Of a stretch of DNA of 64,000 bases, positions 1 to 9,460 are shown one piece after another. Under the pieces are notes generated by a model. It was not told the DNA's origin and made no database searches. It saw nothing but the letters and a program-made list of their open reading frames with translations. The first letter of the stretch is position 1; every line of letters starts with the position of its first letter. This DNA comes from BS750m-G57 sp964607575 (GTDB lineage Bacteria; Planctomycetota; Phycisphaerae; SM23-33), in contig CAZSLS010000010.1 of NCBI GenBank assembly GCA_964607575.1, positions 4,032 through 68,031 of the forward strand. The letters run 5' to 3'. The position numbers and the translations under genes are program-made.

Positions 1-3000
1 GGAACTTGATCTTGTTGACGTCCGGCCAGGGCGGGCCCTTCAACTGTTTCAACCGCCCCCACAGGCGACCCTGCCGCGGCAGTTTCGACGTCGCGCACAG
101 GCGAAGGCGTGCGGAGCGAATCCTTCCGCGATACTTTTCCGGGACGTGGATTCGCAGCATGCACGCAGCGCCGTCCTCGCTGCGCGGTCCGGCCGAACCG
201 TGGGTGATGTGGAATTGTTGCGAGTGCATCGCAGGTTTTACCAGACGGTTGAGCTTATTCCACAAGTCCCCCCTGGCCAGCGGGTGGTCGCTGCCCGTCA
301 GTGCTGCACGATCAAGTTTGCCGAGCCATTCCACCGCGAACTTCCGCTCCGTTTTATCGCCGCTGTCGCCCGCAAGGCGCACGGTTACGATGTGCCGGCC
401 GGCCTCGATCCCGTCGACGGCTTTGACCCGGACCGCCAAGATCTTCCGCTGGCCGGGCTGGAGCGTGAGGCTCCCGCCGCTCGGCGTTTGAATGGCGACG
501 CCCTTGGGTGTGTCGAATACGATTCGCCCCCGGAACACCTCGCTCCGCAAATTGGCGACCACGATTTCGAGAGGTTTCTCCCGAGTCGAACGATTCAGCC
601 AGACATCGTCCGGCGTTTTGAGGCCGAGCGTGGTGACTTTCTCACGCAGAACGATCAGTCCGTTGATGAGCGGCATCTGGCTTGGCGCAGGCGAGGGGGA
701 CTTTGCGACGAGATCGAGGACGAGGTTTCCGTCCATCGCAAGGGTGAACTCTTTCCACACGGCCCGGTCGGTTTTGTCCGCTTCCTTGATGATGTTGAAA
801 TCCTTCAGCACGGTCTTACCGTTGAGGCGCACGTCGAACACGCGCCGCCCCGGTTTATCGCCGGGCAATCCCGCGAAACCGAGCTTCACCTTGAAACTGC
901 CCGCGCCGTCTGATGGGGTTGTAACGGGAAGGATGCACCGCTTGACGCCCACGCTCGCCGAGGCGAACACGAACGGTTCGGCGGTGTTTTCGACGGGCGT
1001 GTACTGGCTGCTGCGTCGCACGTCCCGCCCGCCCGGGTACATCGCGGTTGTCGAACCGTAACCGAGTATCAGATGATGTCCCGGCCGGCGGTTGGGGTGA
1101 ATCCAGAGATTTCCCTTCTTGTCGCGGCGGTCGCCGCCGGCGCCGAAGTCGAGGTAGAGATGTTTGACCGGCAAGCTGGGGCCCGGTTGGGCGAATTGCT
1201 GGGCCACGACAGGCTGTTTCGACACTTGCCCCAACGCGATTGTGAATGGCAGCGACCAGGAGCACTTGCAGTAGATGGCGTTGGGGGGCTTGATCATCAT
1301 ACCGCCTCCGCTGACGGCATCGAACGAGCAACTCATGCGGCTGTGGAAGAACGTGTACAGGCCGTTGTCGTTTAGCAGGTCCTGGTAACCAACGCCGAGC
1401 GACCGTCCGAAGAGGAAGTTTGTCGATGCGGAGAATATCCCGCACTGCTTGTCCGCCCGGCACCACGCCCAGTCCGTGTTTTCGCCCGTAATCGGATGGA
1501 TGCGCTGCTTGCGCCGGCCGGTTCGCAGATTATAGCCCCACGGTTCGGCGTAGATCGTTTCGTCCACGACGACCGGTCGGGTGCGGTAGTCGGCCAGACG
1601 GTTCCAGAGGAGCTTGCCGGTCGCGCCGTCGTGGGCGGCGATGCCGCGCTGTTTGTATCCGCCGCGCGGCCAGACGCCCCAACCCTTGTCGGCGCCGCTC
1701 TGCGTGCAGAAGATGACGACGTCCTTCTGTGCGATCAGGCAGAAACCAACGTTCGGGTTGTAATGCCTCGCGTAGCGGCCGGTACCGAAATTGGGTTGCG
1801 GCAGGAACTTCCCGCCGCAGTTGGTGATATCGACACCGTGTGCGTAGAGGATCTTCCCGGTGCGGACGTCCAGGGTGGTCAGGATTCGGACGTCTCGCTG
1901 GTCGAGTTCCTTCTCGAACTTATCGAGGCGCTTGGGATCGTGCTTCTTGAGATAGGCGCGCATCTCGGCGACCGCTTCGTTTCGGCGCGGGCCATCCTTG
2001 ACAGCAGCGCCAAGAACATAGATGTATTTGTCGCCGATGGCCTGCCACCCGCCCCATCGCATCCCCTGTCCGGGCCCGCCGAGCTTCCAGAGGACCTTCC
2101 CAGTCGCCACGTCCAAGGCCGTCATACAGCGCCAGTCCTTCCCCCCGGCAACCAGGTACAGTGTCTTACCGTCACGGGCGGCGGCCATCGCGTGCCACTT
2201 GCTGTCCTTGAATGGCGGGCGGTATTCCCGGATCTCCTTTCCGGAGTTGGGTTCGAGCCGAACGACTAGTTCCAGGTAACGCAGGAAGACGCTTTCGGGT
2301 CCGGCGACGGTGTCGGTCCGGCTTTTCGCTCGGCGCCACAGCGGGCGACCGGTGTACTGATCGTAGGCGGCCAGATCGCCGTCATCTTCCGGAAGCAGCA
2401 AAACGCCGTCGACGACCCACGAGTTGGCGGGTGCTCCCGAGCCGTGACCGAGATGGGGCGTACCGTACCACAAGACGCCCAGGGGGCCTTTGAGGGCGGC
2501 GTCGCGGCTGCAGTTGGTGTGGCCCGCGTCGGCGTAGGGGTGGTACCAGCCGCCCGCATTTTTGAGACGAGGGCGGAGGCGCCTGGCCCAGAGACCGTCA
2601 CCCTTGACGACCTTCCAGCCGGCTTGCCCCGTGGCGTCAGCCCATTTCTTCAGGGCGCCTGCGTTCTGTTTCCCGCCGATGAGGGCGACGCCCCGGATCG
2701 GTTTGAGCATGCGGTTCAAGTTCTCTGTATCCTTCGGCAGGTCGCCGCCGCCGACCGCCGATTCCGACACGATCAGGTCGGCGAAGTACGAGGGAAACGC
2801 CAGCTTCGCACCCGGAGCCTGATGAGTAGCGACGAGGCGCGAGACGTGGGCGCCGCCCCTGCTATATGCCTTGCGAGCCTCGGCCGCTTTGACCGCATCG
2901 CCGAAGACGGCGACAACATAGAGGTCCGTCTGTTTCGCCAGTTCATACGCTAACCGTCCGCTCCGGCAGTCGAGCACGAGGGCGTAACCGGCCTTTACGC

Positions 3001-4372
3001 CCGCATGCTTTATGATCGATTTGGCGGCCTGGGCGAGCGTGCTGTCGGTCTTGAACGGTTCGGCCTCCACCGGTTCGGCGATGATGCCGCGGTTTTTTGA
3101 ACCCTTGCGGGCGAAACAGTAAATCGTGCCGCGCCGGGTTGCGACAAACAGCCGCCCGTTGGCCACGATGAGCTGATTCGCACGCTCGGCGACCTCGGCG
3201 GACCACAGCACCTTTCCGCCGGCGGGGTCGCGGGCGTAAATGCCTGAGCCCACGCCCTTCTTCACGTCCATGTCGAACGCCGAGTGGTAAAGGACGCCTC
3301 CGGCGTGGACGATCGTCGACAGGTCGGGGTCGAAACGGAAGAACGTGGGGCGCTTGTAGCGGACGCTGATGGTCGAGTCGACGTCGGTCCAGCGGCCGGG
3401 AATGTCCTGCTTCCAAATCTGGGTCTCCTTGTCCCTGCCCTGGTCCTGTTTCTCGAGCTTCATGGCGCGCATACCGTCATACCGCACGTTGCCCTTGCGC
3501 ACGCCGTAGACGGGCCGGAAGAGACCGCTCTGGTCCGGCCACTCCCCGTCGTCGCTCGGTCCGTGCAGCGCGGGAGACCGCCCCGTGGCGCGGTCAAACG
3601 AAAGCAGCGTTCCCCAGTTTGTGAAATAACCCCAGCAATCCCGCGGTACCCAGATCGATTTTTTCGTCATGAACAGGTGTCCGGCGGGCGCCATGCTCGC
3701 CCGCCAGCCCGTTTCGCTCTGCGTTCCGTTACGCCAGATCACCTTGCCGGTCGCGGCGTCGAGGGCGTAGAGGAAGGTTCCATCGTGCGGGAACACGCCC
3801 GCGGCGAAGTAGGCGACCCCCGCGTCCACGAGTACGCCCGTGCGGACCGGCCAGACCGATACCGGTTTACCGTACGCGACGAACTGGCGGTCCGCCGGCG
3901 CGGCCTGGAACTTCCAGACGACCGCGCCCGTTTTCGCGTCGAGACAATAGACGCAACCGTCGTCGCTGCCGACATAGACCTTACCCTTCCAGATCATCGG
4001 TGTGCGGTTGACCGCAGCGCCCGCGAAGAATTCCCACCGCTTCTTGCCCGTTTCTGCATCGAGGCAGACCGTTCGACCGTCGTAGGCGCTCGTGAAGAAC
4101 AGTGAATCTCCCGCAGCGCTGATCGGAAGCGTGTACCACGTTATCCATGGATACTTTGCCTGCTGCGGGTTGTGTGTCGGTTTCGGGGCGACGCGCGACT
4201 GCCGCGAGCGGAACGCCCAGACCTGCACGAGCGGCGGGTCCAGGCGCTCGTTTGTGACGCCAGTGCGAAGTCGGTCGTGACGCCACGTCGGCCAGTCTTC
4301 GGCCCGTGCGCTGGCGACCAGCGCCAACAGCAGAAAAAACAAACAGAACGATCGCATCCTGATGAAGCGCAT
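1..4372 (-). CDS. Secreted PQQ-like beta-propeller protein with embedded methyltransferase-like domain (C-terminus off window)
   Basis: The minus frame starting at ATG 4372 stays open to the left edge wherever I translated it, giving about 1457 codons with no stop. A purine-rich AAAAAAGGGA lies just upstream of the ATG. Residues 1-24 are a signal peptide. Propeller blades follow with repeated patterns such as YVGSDDGCVYCLDAKTG. Around residue 458 a Rossmann-like stretch (GYALVLDCRSGRLAYELA) interrupts the propeller and resembles a class I SAM methyltransferase motif I. A second propeller half follows, then a malectin-like beta-sandwich (RRVFDVRLNGKTVLKDF), an Ig-like segment and a possible further carbohydrate-binding domain at the edge. 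The protein is a paralogue of the gene at 16255-20085 but longer at the C-terminus. The role is unknown; surface or periplasmic binding is inferred. The family call is firm and the methyltransferase-like reading moderate. Confidence 0.85.
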   Translation of the reverse strand, partial: MRFIRMRSFCLFFLLLALVASARAEDWPTWRHDRLRTGVTNERLDPPLVQVWAFRSRQSRVAPKPTHNPQQAKYPWITWYTLPISAAGDSLFFTSAYDGRTVCLDAETGKKRWEFFAGAAVNRTPMIWKGKVYVGSDDGCVYCLDAKTGAVVWKFQAAPADRQFVAYGKPVSVWPVRTGVLVDAGVAYFAAGVFPHDGTFLYALDAATGKVIWRNGTQSETGWRASMAPAGHLFMTKKSIWVPRDCWGYFTNWGTLLSFDRATGRSPALHGPSDDGEWPDQSGLFRPVYGVRKGNVRYDGMRAMKLEKQDQGRDKETQIWKQDIPGRWTDVDSTISVRYKRPTFFRFDPDLSTIVHAGGVLYHSAFDMDVKKGVGSGIYARDPAGGKVLWSAEVAERANQLIVANGRLFVATRRGTIYCFARKGSKNRGIIAEPVEAEPFKTDSTLAQAAKSIIKHAGVKAGYALVLDCRSGRLAYELAKQTDLYVVAVFGDAVKAAEARKAYSRGGAHVSRLVATHQAPGAKLAFPSYFADLIVSESAVGGGDLPKDTENLNRMLKPIRGVALIGGKQNAGALKKWADATGQAGWKVVKGDGLWARRLRPRLKNAGGWYHPYADAGHTNCSRDAALKGPLGVLWYGTPHLGHGSGAPANSWVVDGVLLLPEDDGDLAAYDQYTGRPLWRRAKSRTDTVAGPESVFLRYLELVVRLEPNSGKEIREYRPPFKDSKWHAMAAARDGKTLYLVAGGKDWRCMTALDVATGKVLWKLGGPGQGMRWGGWQAIGDKYIYVLGAAVKDGPRRNEAVAEMRAYLKKHDPKRLDKFEKELDQRDVRILTTLDVRTGKILYAHGVDITNCGGKFLPQPNFGTGRYARHYNPNVGFCLIAQKDVVIFCTQSGADKGWGVWPRGGYKQRGIAAHDGATGKLLWNRLADYRTRPVVVDETIYAEPWGYNLRTGRRKQRIHPITGENTDWAWCRADKQCGIFSASTNFLFGRSLGVGYQDLLNDNGLYTFFHSRMSCSFDAVSGGGMMIKPPNAIYCKCSWSLPFTIALGQVSKQPVVAQQFAQPGPSLPVKHLYLDFGAGGDRRDKKGNLWIHPNRRPGHHLILGYGSTTAMYPGGRDVRRSSQYTPVENTAEPFVFASASVGVKRCILPVTTPSDGAGSFKVKLGFAGLPGDKPGRRVFDVRLNGKTVLKDFNIIKEADKTDRAVWKEFTLAMDGNLVLDLVAKSPSPAPSQMPLINGLIVLREKVTTLGLKTPDDVWLNRSTREKPLEIVVANLRSEVFRGRIVFDTPKGVAIQTPSGGSLTLQPGQRKILAVRVKAVDGIEAGRHIVTVRLAGDSGDKTERKFAVEWLGKLDRAALTGSDHPLARGDLWNKLNRLVKPAMHSQQFHITHGSAGPRSEDGAACMLRIHVPEKYRGRIRSARLRLCATSKLPRQGRLWGRLKQLKGPPWPDVNKIKF

Positions 4373-4611
4373 TGCAATCCCTTTTTTCTCGAGATTCTCC
4401 AGATGAACTCCTGCCCGCGGTCGATGCGGGCCTTTCCAGTGATTGTATCGCGTCTCCAGACAAAGACAAAGCAGTTCTCGGTTCCGGTAACTCTCGATCC
4501 AGCTGCGGCGGGCTTGTATTCGTCGATAGTTGAAACTCTATCGCCCAACCTGTAAGATTCCTGTTACGCCAACTGCGATTCGGTACAGAGAAATCAGATC
4601 GGAATTTAGAA

Positions 4612-5994
4612 ATGGGCATGACGATTACAGAGAAAATTCTCGCCAGACACGCCGGGCGAGACAGCGTCACCCCGGGTGAGAATATCTGGTGCGACGTCGA
4701 TGTGCTGATGACCCACGATGTCTGCGGACCGGGGACCATCGGGATTTTCGAAGAGCATTTCGGCGCCGACGCCAAAGTGTTCGACCCCGAGAAGATCGTG
4801 ATCATACCGGATCACTATATCTTCACCGCCGATCCCAAGGCGCACCGCAACCTCGATATCCTCCGCGACTTCGTAAAACGCCAGAGCATCAAGCATTTTT
4901 ATGACGCCGACTTCGTCACCGCCGGCCTGGAGGGTATGCCCGCGCCGTATACCGATCCGGATGCGACGAGCTATGTCGGCGTATGTCACGTGGGCCTGCC
5001 GCAGAAGGGGCACACCCGCCCGGGCGAACTGCTGTTGGGCACGGATTCTCACACCTGCACGCACGGCGCGTTCGGCGAGTTCGCCACGGGTATCGGCAAT
5101 ACCGACGCGGGGTTCGTTATGGGCGCGGGCAAACTGTGGTTGAAAGTGCCCGAATCGCAGAAGTTTATCTTCAACGACGAGATGCCCCCATACTTGATGG
5201 CCAAGGACCTGATCCTCCACGTCATCGGCGAGATCGGCGTCGACGGCGCCACGTACCAGGCGATGGAGTTTGCCGGGCCCGCGGTGATGAGCCTCAACAT
5301 CGACGAGCGATGCACCATATGCAACATGGCGATCGAGGCGGGGGGCAAGAACGGGATCATAGCGCCCGACGAGGTCACCGAGCAGTACGTTCGCAGCCGC
5401 GCGCGGGACGATGCGCCAGCGTTCGAGGCGGTCTACAGCGACGATGACGCTGCCTACGCCGCGGTAATCGAATTCGACACCGCGGCGATCGAGCCGACGG
5501 TGGCGTGCCCGCATTCGCCCGACAAGCGTGCGACGGCGCGCGAACTCGACGTGAAGCTCGACCGGTCGTATATCGGTTCGTGTACGGGCGGTAAGACTAC
5601 CGATTTTGTCGCCGCGGCGACCGTACTGGCGGGGCGGAAGGTCGCGATCGACACGTACATCGTGCCGGCGACCGTGGAAGTCGACCAGGATCTCGATCGA
5701 TGCAGGGTCTCAGGCAAATCGCTGCGTGAGATATTCATCGATGCGGGCTGCCTGATCGGTCCGGCGGGTTGCGCCGCATGTCTCGGCGGGCCGTCCGATA
5801 CGTTCGGGCGTGCAAACGAAGCTATCAACGTGATCTCGACAACCAACCGCAACTTCCCCGGGCGAATGGGCTGCAAGGACGCCGGGGTCTACCTCGCCAG
5901 CCCGCTGACCGCGGCGGCCAGTGCGATTACGGGAAAAATCACCGATCCTCGCGAGTACCTGACCGCAGACCGCGCGATTGGGTTGGCCCGCTAG
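4612..5994 (+). CDS. leuC: LeuC-like aconitase-family hydro-lyase, large subunit
   Basis: This is a 460-residue protein of the 3-isopropylmalate dehydratase/homoaconitase large-subunit family, which isomerises hydroxy-acids using a 4Fe-4S cluster in the cytoplasm. Visible signatures are the N-terminal MGMTITEKIL, the GTDSHTCTHGAFG loop near 143-155, Cys324 in IGSCTGG, and the Cys387/Cys390 pair in GPAGCAACLGG. The usual CTN after the first cluster cysteine is CTG here. The small subunit (LeuD) is not adjacent: an SDR gene follows within 40 bp. The substrate may therefore be 3-isopropylmalate, homoaconitate or another malate-type acid. The MGMT start matches the usual family start; ATG at 4618 is the alternative. 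Confidence 0.85.
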   Translation: MGMTITEKILARHAGRDSVTPGENIWCDVDVLMTHDVCGPGTIGIFEEHFGADAKVFDPEKIVIIPDHYIFTADPKAHRNLDILRDFVKRQSIKHFYDADFVTAGLEGMPAPYTDPDATSYVGVCHVGLPQKGHTRPGELLLGTDSHTCTHGAFGEFATGIGNTDAGFVMGAGKLWLKVPESQKFIFNDEMPPYLMAKDLILHVIGEIGVDGATYQAMEFAGPAVMSLNIDERCTICNMAIEAGGKNGIIAPDEVTEQYVRSRARDDAPAFEAVYSDDDAAYAAVIEFDTAAIEPTVACPHSPDKRATARELDVKLDRSYIGSCTGGKTTDFVAAATVLAGRKVAIDTYIVPATVEVDQDLDRCRVSGKSLREIFIDAGCLIGPAGCAACLGGPSDTFGRANEAINVISTTNRNFPGRMGCKDAGVYLASPLTAAASAITGKITDPREYLTADRAIGLAR

Positions 5995-6030
5995 CGAATA
6001 GAATCGACATTACTCCAGGAAACTCCTCCC

Positions 6031-6831
6031 ATGGAACAGCCCCCTCACCGCGTTGCGATGGTAACCGGCGTGAGCGGCGGGCCCGGAAAGGCCGTCGCGA
6101 TGATGCTCGCGGAACTCGGATGGTCGCTCTTCATCCATACCGAATGCTCGTCTGAAGAGGGCGAGGCGATCATCGACGAAGCAATCGCCGCCGCCGAAGC
6201 CAAAGACGCGGAAATACAGGTCGCCGCCGCCAGGGCGGATCTCACTGACCCGGCGCACCGGGAGCAACTCCTGGACAGGGCGATGGACTCGCTCGGTCAG
6301 ATCGATATGCTGGTCAACGCGCCGTGGGATTCCGCCGCCGGGCCCGCCGATCTGCTGGAACTCACTCAGGACGACTACGCTGAGCAGATGGACTCGACCG
6401 CAACCGCCAGCATATTCACCACGCAGCTCGTCGCCAACGAGATGGTTCGCCAGGTGCAGGCGGGCATGATCGAGAACCCCCGGATCGTCACGATAAACTC
6501 CGTCCATGCCTATACTTCCAGCACGGACTATGCCCCGCAATGTCTGGCGAGGGCGACGCTGTCGATGATGACCAGGCTGTTCGCCGACCGCCTCGGCGAC
6601 TACGGTATCAACGTTTACGAGCTGCGCGTGGGGCTGCTGTCGACCGGCGCTGACGACCCGGCGCACGGCAAGTACGATGCACTCATCGAGCAGGGCATCA
6701 CGCCGATAAGGCGGTGGGGCAGGTCCCAGGACATCGCCCGCGCAGTGGCCGCGATCGCCGAGGACATGCTGACGTTTTCAACCGGAGAGGTGATCAATAT
6801 CGACGGCGGTTTCCATCTGCGGAGGCTGTAG
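6031..6831 (+). CDS. SDR-family oxidoreductase lacking the catalytic lysine
   Basis: This 266-residue Rossmann protein has the short-chain dehydrogenase glycine motif TGVSGGPG at 12-19, the NAPW equivalent of the NNAG motif near 96, and a C-terminal INIDGGF typical of ketoacyl-ACP reductase-like members. The catalytic Tyr167 is present, but the YxxxK lysine position is Cys171 (YAPQC). An ordinary SDR reaction is therefore doubtful, or another residue substitutes. It sits 36 bp after the LeuC-like gene on the same strand, so the two are probably co-transcribed. Substrate unknown. Confidence 0.8.
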   Translation: MEQPPHRVAMVTGVSGGPGKAVAMMLAELGWSLFIHTECSSEEGEAIIDEAIAAAEAKDAEIQVAAARADLTDPAHREQLLDRAMDSLGQIDMLVNAPWDSAAGPADLLELTQDDYAEQMDSTATASIFTTQLVANEMVRQVQAGMIENPRIVTINSVHAYTSSTDYAPQCLARATLSMMTRLFADRLGDYGINVYELRVGLLSTGADDPAHGKYDALIEQGITPIRRWGRSQDIARAVAAIAEDMLTFSTGEVINIDGGFHLRRL

Positions 6832-6845
6832 GCGTCAGTGGGGGG

Positions 6846-7628
6846 CTATTCGGCGGAGAGTATCTGCTCGTCGTTGCGGGCCGCGATGGATTGACCCGGT
6901 TGGACCACCAGGAAATCATCGTCCCACCGTCCGTTGAACAGTTTGGCCAGGAGGCTCGGGTCGCCGTCGCGGACTTCCAGTTCCCAATTATTCTCCCGAG
7001 CCCTTTCCTCCGCCGTTGCGATAAAGTACGTCTCGTCGCAGACGCCCATTTTGAGGTACAGTATTTTCGAGTAGGCGTCCCGCCAATTGCCCATTGACGC
7101 GACGATGTAGTCGGCGTTGTCCTTACCGTACTTCTCGACCATCTCCTCGTAGGAATCACCGAGCCCGAGTTTCTCCAGCACGCCGGCCTGCCCGAGCGAA
7201 GTCTGCTGTGCGAACGATTTGCCCGACGGGTCGTAATCGCCGCGCTCGATCCATCCGGTGGTCATGTAGTACGTTCCGGGATTCTCGTCGAAGTACTCGC
7301 GATACGCCCGGCGCGACCCGAAGAACATGGTGATGCAGTCGTGCGCCCGCGGGATCACCAGCGGAATGTCGCCCGCTTTCAACCCCACCACGCCGTCGTT
7401 ACACCTCGCATAGCCAAGCAGAATCGCGTCGTATTGGTCTTCGGGAGCGACGGCGTCAATAGCGTTCTGGATCCTCGTCTGCATATCGCCGGTTTCCAGA
7501 TCGTGCAGTCCCTTGCGGAGGAATTCCAGATCGACGTGGTGCGGGGAGGTGGCGGCGAGATAGCATGCCTCGCGGAAGATGATTTCGCATCCGATGAACT
7601 TCAGGCATTTGCGTTGTTCGGGGGCCAT
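6846..7628 (-). CDS. DUF1638 domain protein
   Basis: This 260-residue cytoplasmic protein shows the conserved features of DUF1638: an early CEIIFREA segment, the GLHD segment, the YDAILLGYARCNDG stretch, the PRAHDCITMFFGSR stretch, and GTYYMTTGWIE. Conserved Cys and His residues suggest a metal or cofactor site. DUF1638 genes in other organisms occur near methyl-corrinoid and methyltransferase genes, but nothing of that kind is next to this copy. It lies downstream of the zinc-ribbon gene on the same strand (48 bp gap) and converges with the SDR gene. Function unknown. Confidence 0.8.
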   Translation of the reverse strand: MAPEQRKCLKFIGCEIIFREACYLAATSPHHVDLEFLRKGLHDLETGDMQTRIQNAIDAVAPEDQYDAILLGYARCNDGVVGLKAGDIPLVIPRAHDCITMFFGSRRAYREYFDENPGTYYMTTGWIERGDYDPSGKSFAQQTSLGQAGVLEKLGLGDSYEEMVEKYGKDNADYIVASMGNWRDAYSKILYLKMGVCDETYFIATAEERARENNWELEVRDGDPSLLAKLFNGRWDDDFLVVQPGQSIAARNDEQILSAE

Positions 7629-7676
7629 AGGACAATTCTCTTGGCGCTGCGGGCGCGATCGTATCGTGGTATCCGC

Positions 7677-9449
7677 TCAGACGCCGAAGAATCCCGGTCG
7701 CTTGGGGCGTTTCACGGGGGGGTTGGGTTTGGTGATCGGAGGGACGGTTGGCGGGGTCGTTTTGGGTTTCGGGCGGACGGTCCGGTTGCGCTGGGGAACT
7801 ACCGGTACGTTCCTGGACCACCCCGGTCGGGCGAAGGTCAACTGGTGGAACGGCTCCTCGCGGAGGTACAGGATAGCCTCCTTACCGTCGTGCGCGAATC
7901 GCAGCAGGCATTGGAGCGTGCTTCCGTTGTGTTTGAGCTGCGTCACGTAGAGACCGCGGGCGTCCCGGGTGGCGGTGCCCGTCACGTTCCCCGAACCCAG
8001 GGAGATTTTCACCGAACCGTTCAGGCCGGGGCGAACCGAGAGCTTCTGGGGCACCGTATTTTGAATCGCGGACATCACCGGGTCGCTCAGCAGCGGTTTG
8101 GTATTTCGCGGGGCGACCTCCACGTAGGGCAATGAACTGCCCATGACCGCCTCAGCGGGGAGTACGTGTGCGGGACTTCCCAGTGCGACCTTCACAGGGG
8201 CTATCTTGCCCAGCGAGACGATTCCATTCGCCGCGGTTGTGCCCAAAGCTTTCTGGGGCAGCTCGAACAGCATGGTGATCGTCCGCGATCCGCGCGCCGG
8301 TATGCTCATACGCCTTCGGATTGGCGGGACGGGCAGAATCGACTTGACCGGTTCACCCAGCGACGGGTAGCTATCCAGACCGATTCGCAATACCGCACCC
8401 TTACCGTAGTTGTCGATGTCCAGCTTGTCGTCGCCGGCAGTCACCTGTACGCGGATACGACAGAACACTTTCCCCGGTCCCGCCGGGAAAAAACCGTTCC
8501 CCGCGAAAGAGTCCGTCGAACTGGTCACCGCCCGGCAGGCTGCTATCCGCTTGACCGGTTTGGGCACCACGGGCCTGGTTTTGGTCGTCGGATCCTTGGG
8601 TTTTATGATAGTGTTATTGTTTCCGCCGGAAGCAGTGTTCCCCGGGTCGATTGACGCTGTCGCGTTGCCATTGCCCGGATCTGTCGAGCCGCCCTTGAAG
8701 ATTCCCGCCATCACCCAGATACCCACCGCGATCCCCACTACCGCGGCCACAGCCAGCAGCGCCATCTTCTTCTGGCCGGACATGCCTCTCCTTGCATGTG
8801 GCGTGTGCTTGTGGACGGCCTCCTGGAGTGCGGGCAACTCCTGGGACGCCGATGGTCCGCGGGGCGACGTGAACGCGGAGATTGCTTCGTTGAGCGCGAG
8901 GATCTCGCGTCCTTCCAGCGCGTTGGCGGATTGGTGCATGAAATCTTCATCTTCGGGGATATCGAGCGTGGCGTCGTCGTCGGCGCTGTCGGTTTCGACG
9001 AACGTGGCGAGTTCCGCCAGTTCGGATTCCTCGATTTTCACTATCGCCGGAGCCGCCTTGTCCGGAATTTCGGTCTCCGAAGCGATAACCCTCGGGCTTC
9101 GTTTGGCGATGAGTTCCTCGATGCGGCGTTCGGCTTCCTGTCCGGCGAACGGTAGTCTGACACGATTACCGCAGGCGGGGCAGGTAGTTTTCCTACCGGC
9201 CATCCTCAGGCTGACCTTCAGCCCCCTTCCGCACGAACCGCAGTTGACGTGGATCTTGCGGGCAAGTGCGCCCCGCATGACCACTGCGAAAGCCGTATCC
9301 TCCGACCCCACGTCAAAGACGGGCTGCTTGCCGTGGGCCGATCCGTTGGACCCGACTTCGTGTCCGCAATGCGTGCAGCAGACTACTCCGTCGTCCGACG
9401 GTTCATCGGCGAGGCTCATCTGACCACACTGTCCGCACAGAATTTTCAA
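7677..9449 (-). CDS. Double zinc-ribbon, single-pass membrane protein of unknown function
   Basis: The protein has 590 residues. The N-terminus carries two zinc ribbons: C5xxC8...C25xxC28 and C70xxC73...C90xxC93. An acidic, low-complexity linker (about 100-220) follows, then one transmembrane helix at 229-251. The C-terminal half (about 290-560) looks like beta-rich extracytoplasmic domains and ends in a Pro/Lys-rich tail. The gene starts 11 bp after nadE ends on the same strand, so it is probably translated from the same mRNA. The layout, cytoplasmic ribbons plus an outside domain, recurs in planctomycete hypothetical proteins. No enzymatic motif was found. Confidence 0.8.
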   Translation of the reverse strand: MKILCGQCGQMSLADEPSDDGVVCCTHCGHEVGSNGSAHGKQPVFDVGSEDTAFAVVMRGALARKIHVNCGSCGRGLKVSLRMAGRKTTCPACGNRVRLPFAGQEAERRIEELIAKRSPRVIASETEIPDKAAPAIVKIEESELAELATFVETDSADDDATLDIPEDEDFMHQSANALEGREILALNEAISAFTSPRGPSASQELPALQEAVHKHTPHARRGMSGQKKMALLAVAAVVGIAVGIWVMAGIFKGGSTDPGNGNATASIDPGNTASGGNNNTIIKPKDPTTKTRPVVPKPVKRIAACRAVTSSTDSFAGNGFFPAGPGKVFCRIRVQVTAGDDKLDIDNYGKGAVLRIGLDSYPSLGEPVKSILPVPPIRRRMSIPARGSRTITMLFELPQKALGTTAANGIVSLGKIAPVKVALGSPAHVLPAEAVMGSSLPYVEVAPRNTKPLLSDPVMSAIQNTVPQKLSVRPGLNGSVKISLGSGNVTGTATRDARGLYVTQLKHNGSTLQCLLRFAHDGKEAILYLREEPFHQLTFARPGWSRNVPVVPQRNRTVRPKPKTTPPTVPPITKPNPPVKRPKRPGFFGV

Positions 9450-9460
9450 ATCAACATTCC

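Noticed and set aside
146..4105. Several long plus-strand ORFs across the left edge
   Set aside because: They are antisense to the continuous propeller gene on the minus strand, whose protein matches its paralogue at 16255-20085.
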